From: Phenylobacterium aquaticum
GTDB lineage: Bacteria > Pseudomonadota > Alphaproteobacteria > Caulobacterales > Caulobacteraceae
NCBI RefSeq assembly: GCF_022695515.1
Contig: NZ_JALDPT010000023.1
Coordinates: 1 to 64,000, forward strand
DNA: 64,000 bases
Direction of reading: 5' to 3'
A model generated the notes under the pieces. That model was not told the origin of the DNA. It did no database searches and worked only from the letters and a program-made list of their open reading frames with translations. Below, piece after piece: positions 48,059 to 59,380 of the stretch. The position numbers were made by a program, and so were the translations under genes. How positions within the stretch are numbered: the first letter of the stretch is position 1; each line of letters begins with the position of its first letter.

Positions 48059-49336
48059 TCATTTGGCGCGCTCCAGCACCGCGACGAAGAAGCCGTCGGT
48101 GTCGGCGCTGGCCGGGGACAGGCGCAGATAGCCTTCCGGGGTCAGAAAGCGGGCGAGATCGGGGTCGAAGCTGGCGGGCTGCAGGGCGAACTGCGGCGCG
48201 CGGGCGAGGAAGGCGGCGACGCGGTCCTCGTCCTCCCGGGGCAGGATCGAGCAGGTCACATAGATGATCCGCCCGCCGGGTTTCACGAAGGTCGCGCCTT
48301 CGTCCAGCACCAGGTCCTGGTCGGCCATGCGCTTGGCGAGCGTCTCCGGCGTCAGCCGCCACTTGGTGTCGGGATGGCGGCGCCAGGCGCCTGCGCCGGT
48401 GCAGGGGGCGTCGATGAACACCACGTCCATCTTGGCCTTCAGGTCCGTCAGCGGATCGGCATGCACCGGCGAGCGGATCTGGATGGCGCGGACGCCGGCC
48501 CGGTCGGCGCGGCGGATGGTGTCGGCGAGGCGCCGCGCCTCGCTGTCATAGGCGTAAATCTGGCCGGAATTGCCCATCATGGCCGCGAGCGCGAGCGTCT
48601 TTCCCCCGCCCCCGGCGCAGAGGTCGAGCACCTGGCGGCCCTTGATCTCGCCGGCGCAGGCCGCGGCGATCTGGGAGCCCAGGTCCTGGACTTCGAACCA
48701 GCCCTTGGAAAAGGCGGGAATGGTCTCCACCGCCCCGGCCCGCTCCATGGGCTCGGGAGCCGGAATGCGGAAGGCGGTCGGCAGGATCCCGGCGGGGATG
48801 GCGTTCAGGGGGGCCAGGGCCTTGGCGCCGCGGACGGGATCGGTCTTGAGGAGATTGACCCGCAGATCGACGGGAGCGCGGGCCGACAGGGCCTGCCCCT
48901 CCTCCGCGGCCCGGTCGCCGAAGGCGCGTTCGAAGTCCGGCTCAAGCCAGGCCGGATAGTCGCCGCGCACCGAGGCCGGGGCGTCGGCGATGTCGCGAGG
49001 ATGGTCGAGGCTCGCGCGCTCGGCTTGCGTCAGGGGACCAGGTCCGTGGACCTCGTCGCCCGCGGCCTCGGCGATGCGCTCCATCGGCCAGCGCCAGTAG
49101 AATTTCAGGGCGGCCAGGGCGGCGGCGCGGGGACTCTCGTCGTCCATGGCCCAGGCCAGCGAACGCCGGCGGCGCAGGACGTCCATGGCGAGCCCTGAGA
49201 TGAAGGCGCGGTCCTTGGAGCCGGCGTAGCGCGCGCCCTCCCCCCAGCCCTTCAAGGCCAGCTTGATGGGGCGGTGGCGGGTTTCGACGTCGGTCAGAAC
49301 CTCGATGGCCGCGGCAAGGCGCCCGCCGTCACGCAA
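48059..49336 (-). CDS. RsmB/NOP-family rRNA (cytosine-C5) methyltransferase
   Basis: 425 aa from a TTG at 49336 that overlaps the MAPEG gene; the start is uncertain. An N-terminal NusB-like part is followed by a SAM domain with [33 protein letters not shown] (first Cys) and [12 protein letters not shown] (catalytic Cys). The class methylates cytosine in rRNA; which position is not evident. It lies between guaA and guaB. Confidence 0.92.
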   Translation of the reverse strand: MRDGGRLAAAIEVLTDVETRHRPIKLALKGWGEGARYAGSKDRAFISGLAMDVLRRRRSLAWAMDDESPRAAALAALKFYWRWPMERIAEAAGDEVHGPGPLTQAERASLDHPRDIADAPASVRGDYPAWLEPDFERAFGDRAAEEGQALSARAPVDLRVNLLKTDPVRGAKALAPLNAIPAGILPTAFRIPAPEPMERAGAVETIPAFSKGWFEVQDLGSQIAAACAGEIKGRQVLDLCAGGGGKTLALAAMMGNSGQIYAYDSEARRLADTIRRADRAGVRAIQIRSPVHADPLTDLKAKMDVVFIDAPCTGAGAWRRHPDTKWRLTPETLAKRMADQDLVLDEGATFVKPGGRIIYVTCSILPREDEDRVAAFLARAPQFALQPASFDPDLARFLTPEGYLRLSPASADTDGFFVAVLERAK

Positions 49337-49733
49337 GGAAGATCGCCGCCACGATCATGCCGATGCCGATCATGCTGACAAACCAGACGAGCGTGCGCAG
49401 GCCGGTCGCGCCGGCCGCATAGAGGGGGACATAGACGATCCGGGCCCCGACATAGAGCAGGCCGCCCCAGAGGGTGAGCTCTCCGGTCTTGGCCACCAGA
49501 TAGGCCGCAAAGGTCGCCGCCACGAAGAAGGGAAAGGTCTCCTGGAAGTTCCGGTAGGCCCGGTCCAATCGCCCCGCCACGCCGGTCAGGACGCGGTGTT
49601 CGTCCCGCGGTCCCGCCGCCCACTTCAGGTCCTGCTCGGGATGCAGGCGGGCCGCGATGGTCGCCCACAGCAGCTGCACGATCCCGACAATGACCGCCGC
49701 CCCGATGAGCAGGAGTTCCGGCGCTGCGTTCAT
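49329..49733 (-). CDS. MAPEG family membrane protein
   Basis: 134 aa, four membrane helices, with AARLHPEQDLKWAAGPRDE, LDRAYRNFQETFPFF and GARIVYVPLYAAG typical of bacterial MAPEG proteins. It starts 3 bases after guaB and overlaps the methyltransferase. The function in bacteria is generally unclear. Confidence 0.92.
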   Translation of the reverse strand: MNAAPELLLIGAAVIVGIVQLLWATIAARLHPEQDLKWAAGPRDEHRVLTGVAGRLDRAYRNFQETFPFFVAATFAAYLVAKTGELTLWGGLLYVGARIVYVPLYAAGATGLRTLVWFVSMIGIGMIVAAIFLA

Positions 49734-49736
49734 GGT

Positions 49737-51196
<1,460 letters not shown>

Positions 51197-51267
51197 GAGA
51201 CTCTCCATTTTGCGGGGTGCGTATAGGGGGTCATGCCCCCCTGGGGCAAGGGTCGCGTCGCGGCTTG

Positions 51268-52461
51268 TCATGCGGGGAGGTCCTTATATGGGGCGGCGGC
51301 GGACGATTTCAGCCCGAAGGTCATGGCGAACATGACCAGGCAGAGGCCGGCGGACAGGCCGAGCGCCGTCCAGCGGGAGTGGTCGATGGCCAGGCCATAG
51401 ATCACCGGCCCGCCGATCTGGGCGAAGCCGGCCGGCCGCGACAGCAGGGCCGAGCGATAGGCGTAGTGGCGCTGGCCATAGAGCTCGAGCGGCAGCACGC
51501 CCTTGGCGACCGTCAGCATGCCGTTGCCCGCCCCCTGCCCGAGCGCCATCAGCGGCGCGCCCGCGGCGCCCAGGATGCTGATCGCCAAGGCGCCGAGCGG
51601 GTGCATCAGGGTGGCGACGCGGGTGGCGGCGAGCGGATGGAACCGGCGCAGGACGGTGATCTCGGCGAAGCGCACGCTGACCGCGGCGACGCCGACCAGG
51701 GCCGCCGTGCCCGCCGCCTGGGCGGGCGTAAGGCCGAAGGCCGCCAGCAGCTGGGGCAGATGGGCGCTCATGCAGGTGGAAACGAACCAGGCGCCGGCGA
51801 ACAGCACCGCGAGCTGGATCATCGGCCGGTCCCAGGCGATGCGGACCGCAGGCGCCTCAGGGTCATGCGGCTCCGGCGTGGTGCGCGGGACCGCCAGGGC
51901 GTTGACCGGCAGGCAGACCAGGACCTGAACCGCCGCCCAGGCGAAGCAGGCGCCCCGCCAGCCGAAATGCTGTTCAAAGGCGAGCGTCAGGGGCCAGCCG
52001 ACCGTGGAGCCCAGGCCGCCGATCAGGGACACCGCGGTGATCGGCCGGCGCGCCCGGTCGCCATAGAGGCTGACCAGGATCGCGAAGGGGGTGGCGTATA
52101 GGCCCATGGCCATGCCGATCCCGATCACGGACAGACCCAGGGCGACCGCCCAGGCGCCCGGCGCGGTTCCCACGAGAACGAGGCCGGCGACAAAGACGAG
52201 ATTGGAGGCGAGCAGCACGCCCTTGCCGCCCCGGCGATCGACCGCCTTGCCCACGGCCGGGGCGACAAGCGCGCTGGCCAGGAAGGCGAGCGACATCAGG
52301 CTGGCCGCGAAGGACGGGCGGACATGGAGGTCGGCCGACATGCCGTCGCCCAGCACGCCCATCAGATAGAAGCTGGAGCCGAAGGCCAGCATCTGCCCCA
52401 GACCCAGTCCGCCGGCGGCGATGACCGGGGAGCGCGTCGGATCGGGGATGGGAGCCGCCAT
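51268..52461 (-). CDS. MFS transporter
   Basis: 397 aa from the ATG at 52461; an in-frame ATG at 52503 would add 14 residues. Twelve hydrophobic segments, with the loop motif GKAVDRRGGKGVLL between helices 2 and 3. The substrate is unknown. Divergent from a LysR regulator 54 bases away, which probably controls it. Confidence 0.9.
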   Translation of the reverse strand: MAAPIPDPTRSPVIAAGGLGLGQMLAFGSSFYLMGVLGDGMSADLHVRPSFAASLMSLAFLASALVAPAVGKAVDRRGGKGVLLASNLVFVAGLVLVGTAPGAWAVALGLSVIGIGMAMGLYATPFAILVSLYGDRARRPITAVSLIGGLGSTVGWPLTLAFEQHFGWRGACFAWAAVQVLVCLPVNALAVPRTTPEPHDPEAPAVRIAWDRPMIQLAVLFAGAWFVSTCMSAHLPQLLAAFGLTPAQAAGTAALVGVAAVSVRFAEITVLRRFHPLAATRVATLMHPLGALAISILGAAGAPLMALGQGAGNGMLTVAKGVLPLELYGQRHYAYRSALLSRPAGFAQIGGPVIYGLAIDHSRWTALGLSAGLCLVMFAMTFGLKSSAAAPYKDLPA

Positions 52462-52483
52462 GGCCAGCCTATGCGGCATTTGA

Positions 52484-52498
52484 GGTTTCGCGGAAACC
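52484..52498. promoter_or_regulatory. Inverted repeat between MFS transporter and LysR gene
   Basis: Perfect palindrome GGTTTC-GCG-GAAACC in the 54-base gap between the divergent start codons. It could be the LysR operator controlling both genes. Confidence 0.55.
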
Positions 52499-52515
52499 GA
52501 CATATTGGTCGGGCT

Positions 52516-53418
52516 ATGTTCGAAAATCTCACACCCGGTCCCCTGCCCTCGCTGAACGCGCTGCGGGCGTTCGAGGCCATGGCCCGGACCGGGCGGGCGA
52601 CGCTCGCCGCCGAGGAGCTGCATGTCACCCATTCGGCCGTCAGCCGGCAGGTGAAGGCGCTGGAGGAGACCCTGGGGGTGCGGCTGTTCTCGGGTCCCAA
52701 GCACAGGCTGGAACTGACCGAGGCAGGGCGCGAGCTGCTGCCGGCCCTGACCGCCGCCTTCGACCAGATCGCCGGCGCCGTAGGTCGCATCCGCGGCGGG
52801 GCGGAGGACCTGCATATCGCGGTCAACGCCAGCATCTCGGTGAAATGGCTGATCCCGCGGCTGGCCCGCTTCGCCGAGGCTCATCCCGAGGTGCGGCTGC
52901 ATCTGGCGGAGCTCGCCAGCCATGCGACCTCGCACCGGGGCGCGGACGCCGTGGTCCGCATTGTGCCGACCGCCCGCCTGGCCGATCCGCTGGCCACGCC
53001 GTTCATCCAGAGCCATCTGGGGCTGGTCATGTCGCCCGCGCTCGCGGAGCGCTTCGCGGCTGATCCGCTGCAGGCGCCGCGGCTGGCGGCCACCACCCAC
53101 CCGCAGGGCTGGGCGATCTGGGCGGCCCTGGCCGGGGTCGAGCTGCCGCCGAAGCCCGAACAGCCCTTCGCCCACCTGCACTTCGCACTCGACGCCGCCA
53201 TCGCCGGCCTGGGCGCGGCCATCATGTCCTGGCCCCTGGTCGCGGACTACATCGCCTCAGGCCGGCTGGTCGCGCCCTATGGCTTCCGCAAGGCCGAAAG
53301 CGCCTTCGCCCTGCTCGCCGCGCCGGGCGTCGGCAAGCGGAGCCTGGACCGGTTCCGGGCCTGGCTGGTGGCGGAGGGCGCGAAGACTGCGCCGGCGCCT
53401 CAAGACCCTCCACACTGA
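52516..53418 (+). CDS. LysR-family transcriptional regulator (GcvA-like)
   Basis: 300 aa. The N-terminal winged helix has LPSLNALRAFEAMARTGRATLAAEELHVTHSAVSRQVKALEETLGVRLF; the C-terminal periplasmic-binding-like domain starts at about residue 95 (LHIAVNASISVKWLIPRLARF). The helix pattern matches the GcvA/TrpI group. It is divergent from the MFS transporter, the likely target. Its 3' end overlaps a small secreted-protein gene by 19 bases. Confidence 0.95.
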   Translation: MFENLTPGPLPSLNALRAFEAMARTGRATLAAEELHVTHSAVSRQVKALEETLGVRLFSGPKHRLELTEAGRELLPALTAAFDQIAGAVGRIRGGAEDLHIAVNASISVKWLIPRLARFAEAHPEVRLHLAELASHATSHRGADAVVRIVPTARLADPLATPFIQSHLGLVMSPALAERFAADPLQAPRLAATTHPQGWAIWAALAGVELPPKPEQPFAHLHFALDAAIAGLGAAIMSWPLVADYIASGRLVAPYGFRKAESAFALLAAPGVGKRSLDRFRAWLVAEGAKTAPAPQDPPH

Positions 53419-53942
53419 CCGAGGAACTCCGGCACCGACTGGCGCACGCCCGGCAGGCGCGCCCAGCTGGCGTCACCGGGCCGGGACTGAACCATATAGG
53501 CCCAGTGGGCGAAGTTCGGCGCAGCGGTCTGGTTCAGCATGGTCCAGGCGCCGTCGCTCTGGGTCATCTGGCCGTAGCCGACCTGCTGGCTGGTGGTCCC
53601 GTCCGAGGCCGTGGTGACGAAGCTCAGCAGCACACGCCCGTCCGGCGTCACCGAGCCCAGCAGGGTCGCGCAGGTGACATTGCCGTTGATGGAGGTGACG
53701 TTCGATCCCCAGAAGAAGCCGTCGTGATAGTCGGTGATGTGGTAGACGGTCTGGTCCTGGGACGGCAGCGGCGCCGGCAGCTTGGGGCTCACCGCATAGG
53801 CCAGCAGGTTCTCCTGTGGCACGGTCCAATAGCTCCCCTTCAGGAACGCCCAGGACTGAGCCGCGGCGGCGGCCGGCCCGGCGGCGAGGATCGCCAGGCA
53901 CAGGGCGGCATTGGCGAAGGCGGATCCAATTCGGCGGGTCAT
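53400..53942 (-). CDS. Secreted protein of unknown function
   Basis: 180 aa with a signal peptide (residues 1-28, LCLAILAAGPAAAAA). The mature part has YHITDYHDGFFWGSNVTSINGNVTCATLLGSVTPDGRVLLSF, which resembles a beta-rich exported protein. Two cysteines could form a disulfide. Not recognised. Confidence 0.7.
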   Translation of the reverse strand: MTRRIGSAFANAALCLAILAAGPAAAAAQSWAFLKGSYWTVPQENLLAYAVSPKLPAPLPSQDQTVYHITDYHDGFFWGSNVTSINGNVTCATLLGSVTPDGRVLLSFVTTASDGTTSQQVGYGQMTQSDGAWTMLNQTAAPNFAHWAYMVQSRPGDASWARLPGVRQSVPEFLGQCGGS

Positions 53943-54020
53943 GGCGGGCTCTGGTTGGCGACTGATCCGCCAAGCGCCCGCCTGGCTCGGTCATGGTCAA
54001 GCTGTTTCACCCGCCTGACG

Positions 54021-55580
54021 TCACCGAGCCGCCCCTATCAGGGCCCCATAGGTCTGGTCAAAGGCCTGCAGCCCGGGAAGATCCGGGTTGGGTCCGGTGG
54101 CGATGGCGGCGCCAAGCCTCTGCACCTGATCAGTCCGGGGATCATAGACCGGCCAGGGCGGCAGCCCCTTGCCATTGGGATCGCCTGTGCGGGCGAAGTT
54201 GACCCAATAGCCGGCCATGACGTCCGCCAGCCGCCGGTCCTGGGGCGTCCAGGCCCAGGGCTCCTGGCCCAGATGATCGAACATGTACCAGAGCTCGGCG
54301 AAGTGGCTTGCCCCCCAGCCGGCCCTGACCGATCCGGTCGGAAACGGGGGTTGCTGATCAAAGCGGTAGAGCCAGGCCGGCGCGCCGCTCGCGGCCTGCA
54401 GTCTCGCCCAGGCCCACATGTCCCAGCCGAACCTCAAGTCCCGCTCCAGGTCCGCGCGCGCCTGACGCGCACTCAGGTCATCGGCATAGGGATAGGCCGC
54501 GACAATCCCCTCCGGCAGCGGCCCCCAGGCCCGCGCCAGATCCTTCGCATAGCTGCCCGCCGTGATCGCCCTGAGGTCGATCAGGGACCGCGCCTCCTCG
54601 GCGTTGTAGCCGATCAGCACCGGGACCCGGGTCTGTTGTCCGCTGACATAGGCGTCATAGGGCGAGACCGGCAGGACCGGCGGGCCGACCACCGGGTGGG
54701 TCACCAGACCCGCGCGCCCCTCCAGCAGTCGCGCCGCGGGCAGGCGACGCAGGTCCACGACGGAGGAGGCACCGATTGAGGCCGCATAGGCCAAGCCGTC
54801 CTGCTCCGCCTGCTTCAGCTGATAGGCCGGGGCGAGCGCCAGGGGTTCGAACAGGCCGCCGCTCTGGGCGATGGCGCGCTGGAACAGGCCCTTGGCCGCG
54901 GGCGAGGCGATCAGCTGGCTCACCGACATGGCCCCGGCCGACTGGCCGGCGATGGTCACCTTGCCGGGATCTCCGCCGAAGGCGGCGATATTGTCCCGGA
55001 CCCAGGTCAGGGCCGCGATCTGATCCATCAGGCCGTAGTCGCCCGAGGCGCCCCTGCCCTCCCGGCTGAGATCGGGATGGGCCAGGTAGCCGAACGGCCC
55101 CAGCCGATAGGCCAAACTCACCACCACCACGCCGCGCCTGGCCAGTCGGCCGCCCCAATAGAGCGGCAGGGCCGTGGCGCCGTTGCTGTAGCCGCCGCCA
55201 TGGATCCAGACGATCACCGGCGCGCCCTTGCGCCCAACCTGCGGCGTCCAGACGTTCAGATAGAGACAGTCCTCGCTGATCCGGGGCGGCGGCTCGCCGG
55301 GCATGGACACCCCGGTCTGCATGCAGGCCGGCTGGAACGCGGTCGCCTTGCGGACGCCTGTCCACCTCGCGGCCGGCGCGGGCGGACGCCAGCGCAGCGC
55401 CCCGACCGGCGGGGCGGCATAGGGCAGCCCCAGGAACGCCGAGACGCCCTCATGGCGAGCGCCGCTCACCCAACCGGTCTCGATCCTGACCTTGGGGGAT
55501 GGCGCGCGCGGATCGGCATGGGCCGCGGGGGCGAACCATAGAAGCGCGGCGGCGGCCGCGACGAACGCTCTGATGCTCAT
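54021..55580 (-). CDS. Secreted type-B carboxylesterase/lipase
   Basis: 519 aa with a signal peptide. Features: G.SEDCLYLNVW region (ISEDCLYLNVWTP), oxyanion HGGGY, nucleophile Ser in GQSAGAMS and acid Glu in GYNAEEAR, with a His near the C-terminus (GASHFAELWYMF). It hydrolyses ester bonds outside the cytoplasm; the substrate is unknown. The gene is alone and divergent from the LytTR regulator 143 bases away. Confidence 0.93.
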   Translation of the reverse strand: MSIRAFVAAAAALLWFAPAAHADPRAPSPKVRIETGWVSGARHEGVSAFLGLPYAAPPVGALRWRPPAPAARWTGVRKATAFQPACMQTGVSMPGEPPPRISEDCLYLNVWTPQVGRKGAPVIVWIHGGGYSNGATALPLYWGGRLARRGVVVVSLAYRLGPFGYLAHPDLSREGRGASGDYGLMDQIAALTWVRDNIAAFGGDPGKVTIAGQSAGAMSVSQLIASPAAKGLFQRAIAQSGGLFEPLALAPAYQLKQAEQDGLAYAASIGASSVVDLRRLPAARLLEGRAGLVTHPVVGPPVLPVSPYDAYVSGQQTRVPVLIGYNAEEARSLIDLRAITAGSYAKDLARAWGPLPEGIVAAYPYADDLSARQARADLERDLRFGWDMWAWARLQAASGAPAWLYRFDQQPPFPTGSVRAGWGASHFAELWYMFDHLGQEPWAWTPQDRRLADVMAGYWVNFARTGDPNGKGLPPWPVYDPRTDQVQRLGAAIATGPNPDLPGLQAFDQTYGALIGAAR

Positions 55581-55723
55581 CTTGATCCTGTCGGTTGGGA
55601 CGCCGCCATTGTCCCACCTCCGCGATGCGCGGGCCCAGACCCGCCCATCCCGCCGCCGCCTCGCCTCGTCACAAACGGGCGGACTGGACGCGCGAAGCCG
55701 GCCCGGATCAGATAGACGGCGCG

Positions 55724-56551
55724 ATGACGCCGCCCTCCCCCGCCACCTCCGCCCGGAACCTCTCGGTTGTCAGACTGACCGGGGTCGGGTTCCTCTACTG
55801 GCTCGCCTTCATGTCGGTGCTGGAGCCGGGAAACCTCGCGCACGCCCTGGCCGCGGGCTTTCATCCGCACTGGTCGCACGAGGCCCTGCGCCTGCTGGTG
55901 GCGGGCTTGCTCGGCGCCTCCGTCACCCCCGTCCTGGTCCTGCTGGCCCGACGGTTCCCGATTTCCGGGGCCCGGCGCCTCGCACCGATCGCGGGACAGG
56001 CGATCGGAGCCCTGGCGCTGGCGCCGGTCCTGATCGTGGCGTCCTGTTGTCTCGCCGCCTGGATCCTGCAGCATCGGTGGCTGCCAGCCCCGGCGGACAT
56101 CGGGCGAGAGATGGCGGCCAACCTGCTGCTGGTGATGTTCTGCCAGGCCCTGTTCCTGGCGGCGCTTCAGGTTCTGATCCCCGCGGGGCGCGCCCAGACC
56201 ACTGACGGGTGGCCGGAGCGCCTGACCCTCCGCAACGGCGCCGAGATCGCCGTCATCGACCTGGCCGAGGTGGAGTGGATCGAGGCCCAGGGCAATTACC
56301 AGGCCCTGCACGTTCGGGGGCGCACCCACCTGACGCGCGAAACCTCGGCCCGGCTACAGGAACGCCTCGACCCCAGCCGCTTCGTCCGCATCCACCGGGG
56401 CACCATGGTCAGCGTGGCGCACGTTGCGCAGATCGAGCCCCTGACCAATGGCGACGGACTGGTGACGCTGCACAGCGGAACGGTCCTGCGGCTCAGCCGC
56501 AATCACCGTCAGGCCCTGCGCGATCGGCTGGGCGGGGATGCTAACCGATAG
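55724..56551 (+). CDS. Membrane-anchored LytTR DNA-binding regulator
   Basis: 275 aa from the ATG at 55724. Four hydrophobic helices (about residues 15-40, 52-75, 85-108 and 128-150) precede a LytTR domain (about 163-270) with VEWIEAQGNYQALHV, RETSARLQERLDPSRFVRIHRGTMVSV and LRLSRNHRQALRDRL. It combines a membrane anchor with a DNA-binding domain and has no phospho-acceptor domain, so a membrane-sensed signal is likely. It is divergent from the esterase. Its 3' end overlaps the CobT-like gene by 11 bases. Confidence 0.88.
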   Translation: MTPPSPATSARNLSVVRLTGVGFLYWLAFMSVLEPGNLAHALAAGFHPHWSHEALRLLVAGLLGASVTPVLVLLARRFPISGARRLAPIAGQAIGALALAPVLIVASCCLAAWILQHRWLPAPADIGREMAANLLLVMFCQALFLAALQVLIPAGRAQTTDGWPERLTLRNGAEIAVIDLAEVEWIEAQGNYQALHVRGRTHLTRETSARLQERLDPSRFVRIHRGTMVSVAHVAQIEPLTNGDGLVTLHSGTVLRLSRNHRQALRDRLGGDANR

Positions 56552-57487
56552 ACGGAACGGATGGCGCTATCGGATCTTCGCCATGCGCTTTGCCCATCAG
56601 CATATCCCGGACAAGGGTAATGACCGAGATCCCGACGTCCTCGATCGCGTTAACCGCCGCATTGCGCGAATAGAAGCGGCTCGTGTCGAACCCGAGCCCA
56701 ACGGCAGCGATCTCCAGCCGCGGATCGGATTCGAGGCGCGCGACGACTTCCTTCAAATGCCGCTGGAGATAGTCCAGGCCGTTCGCCAATAGGGTAGAGT
56801 CGTCGACCGGCGCGCGTCCGACAATACGATGAGCAGCTTGCGCTTTTCCTGCCGCGCAAGAAGTCTCGATGCGGCCCATTCCAGGGCCTCCCCATCCACA
56901 TTCTCCTTGGGGAGATCAGGGCGAAGCATTGGCTTGAATCCAAATCCCGCGCCTGACGCCCGTGTATCGTCGGCAGACCGATAAATTACGTGCAACAGAT
57001 CACATAACCGGCCTGGATTTGGGGGCTTAAGTCGAGATACCCAGCGGCGGCGTGAAAGACCGCCACGCCAGCTGGTCGTCGTAAAGCCCAGGACCTCGAC
57101 CTTGCATCCCAATTGCCGGATGAAATCTTGTGCGACATCCGCTGCTGCGGCGGCCAGCAACATCTTCTGCCCGCGCATGGATCCGGACTGATCCATCAGG
57201 ATTGCTACGACGGTGTCCGCCAGCTCGTCTTTGGAGACGGTCGTCCGCACGGCGACCGCCGCATCCAGCGCAGCGAGTTCGCACCCCATACGCCAGGCCA
57301 ACAGGGCGCCTTGGAAATTCGCCCAGGCCTCCTCAAGCCCCGCCGCGACCCGAGCCGAGGGGCGGCCGAGCACCCTGTGGAGGTCTTCGCCGGTGACCTC
57401 CCGATCAAATCGGCGCGTATAGACCTTGTAATTCGGATCGACCGAACCGCCTCTTAGCCGACCGAGCCAATCTACCAAACGTTGCAT
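56541..57487 (-). CDS. CobT-like VWA-domain protein (orphan, apparent -1 frameshift)
   Basis: About 316 aa after correction. It resembles the C-terminal part of cobaltochelatase CobT: YKVYTRRFDREV near the start, the MIDAS D99-Q-S101-G-S103 (ILMDQSGSMRG), CKVEVLGFTTTSWRGG, KPPNPGRLCDLLHVIY, and DGEALEWAASRLLARQEKRKLL. The acidic N-terminal half of full CobT is missing, and no CobN or CobS gene is near, so it is unlikely to be a working cobalt chelatase subunit here. The frame breaks at 56809-56817; one extra G restores SDGAPVDDSTL. Base composition is less G+C-rich than the flanks. It lies 40 bases after rlmE on the same strand. Confidence 0.82.
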
Positions 57488-57527
57488 TAGGGCAAACTAG
57501 GGGCTTGGCGCTCTTCCGTCGACAGCC

Positions 57528-58235
57528 CTACCGCCCCTTGAACCCCGTCGCGACGAGATAGACCTCGGACGAGTCCGCCCGGCTGGCCTTGGGCTTCAGG
57601 TTGCGGACGTCGGTGAAGTTCTGCTTCAGGATCGCCATGACCGGGGCGGTCTCGCCGCCCTGGAAGGCCTTGGCGATGAAGACGCCGCCGGGCTTCAGCA
57701 CGCTGATTGCGAATTCGGCCGCGATCTCGATCAGGCCCATGATCCGCAGGTGATCTGTGCGCCGGTGGCCCACGGTGTTGGGGGCCATGTCGGACATCAC
57801 CACGTCCGGCGCGCCGCCCAGCAGCTGCATCAGCAGCGGGCCGCAGGCCGGGTCGGTGAAGTCCATCTGGACGATATGGGCCGGCGGCAGGGGATCGACC
57901 GGCAGGAGGTCGACGCCCACGATGTTGGTGACGCCGCGTTCGATCGCCACCTGGGTCCAGCCGCCGGGGGCGAGACCCAGGTCGATGACCCGCGCGCCGG
58001 GCTTCAGCACCTTCAGCTTGTCGTCCAGTTCGCTGACCTTGTAGGCGGCGCGCGAGCGATATCCATGGGCGCGGGCCTTGGCCGAGAAAGGGTCGTTCAC
58101 CTGCCGCGACAGCCAGGCCTGGGACGACGGCGTGCGCATCTTGGCGGTCTTGAGGCGCGCAGGCTTGCCGCGGCCTTCCTCGGTGCCGCCGGTCGGCGGC
58201 TTCACCATGCGCTTGCGGGGGGGCTCTTCGGTCAT
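57528..58235 (-). CDS. rlmE: 23S rRNA (uridine-2'-O) methyltransferase RlmE/RrmJ
   Basis: 235 aa from the ATG at 58235. It methylates U2552 of 23S rRNA in the late 50S assembly stage. RSRAAYKVSEL (Lys66), the SAM motif DLGLAPGGWTQ (85-95), VMSDMAPN, FIAKAFQGG and SSEVYLV give the K-D-K-E tetrad. The N-terminal 40 residues are a basic extension. The ATG overlaps the ppx stop, so it is coupled to ppx. Confidence 0.96.
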   Translation of the reverse strand: MTEEPPRKRMVKPPTGGTEEGRGKPARLKTAKMRTPSSQAWLSRQVNDPFSAKARAHGYRSRAAYKVSELDDKLKVLKPGARVIDLGLAPGGWTQVAIERGVTNIVGVDLLPVDPLPPAHIVQMDFTDPACGPLLMQLLGGAPDVVMSDMAPNTVGHRRTDHLRIMGLIEIAAEFAISVLKPGGVFIAKAFQGGETAPVMAILKQNFTDVRNLKPKASRADSSEVYLVATGFKGR

Positions 58236-59380
58236 TGGGCGGCTTCTTTCGGACGCTCGGCGGGGCGGCGGCCCCGGCGGCGCTTGCGGCGACGGCCGGA
58301 GCCGCGCTCGGACATCAGGGACATCAGGATGCCTTCGCGTAGGCCGCGGTCGGCGACCCGGACGCGGGTGCAGGGCCAGAGCTCCTGGACGGCCTGGAGG
58401 ATGGCGGCGCCGGCCAGGACGAGGTCGGCGCGGTCGGGCCCGATGCAGGGCTGGTCGGCGCGGGCCTTGGGACTCAGGTTCAGCAGAAGGTCGGCCGAGG
58501 CCTCGCACTCGGCCCGGGTCATCCAGATTCCGTCCACCCGGCTGCGGTCATATCGACGCAGGCCCAGGTGCATTCCGGCCAGGCTGGTGATGGCGCCGGA
58601 GGTGCCGATCAGGTGCGCGCGGTCGGCGTCGAACACCGGCCGCATGGGGTCGGCGTGCCGGAATGCGGCCAGTTCTGACTTCACCCGCTCGACCATGGCA
58701 CGGAACCAGGCTTGCGTCGCCGCCTCCCCTTCCGGGAACTGTTCGGCGAGCGTCACCACCCCGATGGGGATGGAGAGCCAGGCCTTGATCGGCAGCTTGC
58801 CGGCGGCGAACCGGGCAGGGTCGGCGTCGAGCCCGCCGCCCTTCATGTCGACCCAGGACAGCTCGGTCGAACCGCCCCCGACATCGACCACCAGGGCCGC
58901 CTCGGCGGTGTGATCCAGCAGGTTCAGACAGCCCGCCACGGAGAGCTGGGCCTCCTCTTTCGGCGTGATGATCTGCAGCTTCAGGCCGGTCTCCTCGGCC
59001 ACGCGGGCGATGAACTCCGGACCGTTCTCCGCCGAGCGGCAGGCCTGAGTGGCTATGGCTTTGAGCTTGACCACACGGCGGCGGCGGACCTTCTCGGCGC
59101 TGACCTTCAGGGCGGCCATGGCGCGCTCCATGGCGACGTCGGACAGCCGCCCCGTCTGGGAAAGGCCCTCGCCCAGGCGGACGATGCGCGAATAGGCCTC
59201 CACGACCCGGAAGCTCTTGCCGTTCGGGGTGGCGATCAAGAGGCGGCAATTGTTGGTGCCCAGGTCCAGCGCGCCATAGCAGACCTGGTCGGTCAGGGCG
59301 CCGTCGCGGGCGCGGGGCGCGGCCTCGGTGTCCGGACGGTCCAGTGGCGCGCTCACGGCTCCACCGCCCGTCGGGCGCAC
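58232..59380 (-). CDS. Ppx/GppA family phosphatase
   Basis: 382 aa from a GTG at 59380; a second GTG at 59356 is also possible. Phosphate-binding ASKHA motifs are DLGTNNCRLL and DVGGGSTELSW, with GTSGAITSLAGMH after. The C-terminus is strongly basic (Arg-rich). Members are exopolyphosphatases or guanosine pentaphosphate phosphatases; which one is not decidable here. Coupled to rlmE. Confidence 0.94.
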   Translation of the reverse strand: MRPTGGGAVSAPLDRPDTEAAPRARDGALTDQVCYGALDLGTNNCRLLIATPNGKSFRVVEAYSRIVRLGEGLSQTGRLSDVAMERAMAALKVSAEKVRRRRVVKLKAIATQACRSAENGPEFIARVAEETGLKLQIITPKEEAQLSVAGCLNLLDHTAEAALVVDVGGGSTELSWVDMKGGGLDADPARFAAGKLPIKAWLSIPIGVVTLAEQFPEGEAATQAWFRAMVERVKSELAAFRHADPMRPVFDADRAHLIGTSGAITSLAGMHLGLRRYDRSRVDGIWMTRAECEASADLLLNLSPKARADQPCIGPDRADLVLAGAAILQAVQELWPCTRVRVADRGLREGILMSLMSERGSGRRRKRRRGRRPAERPKEAAQ

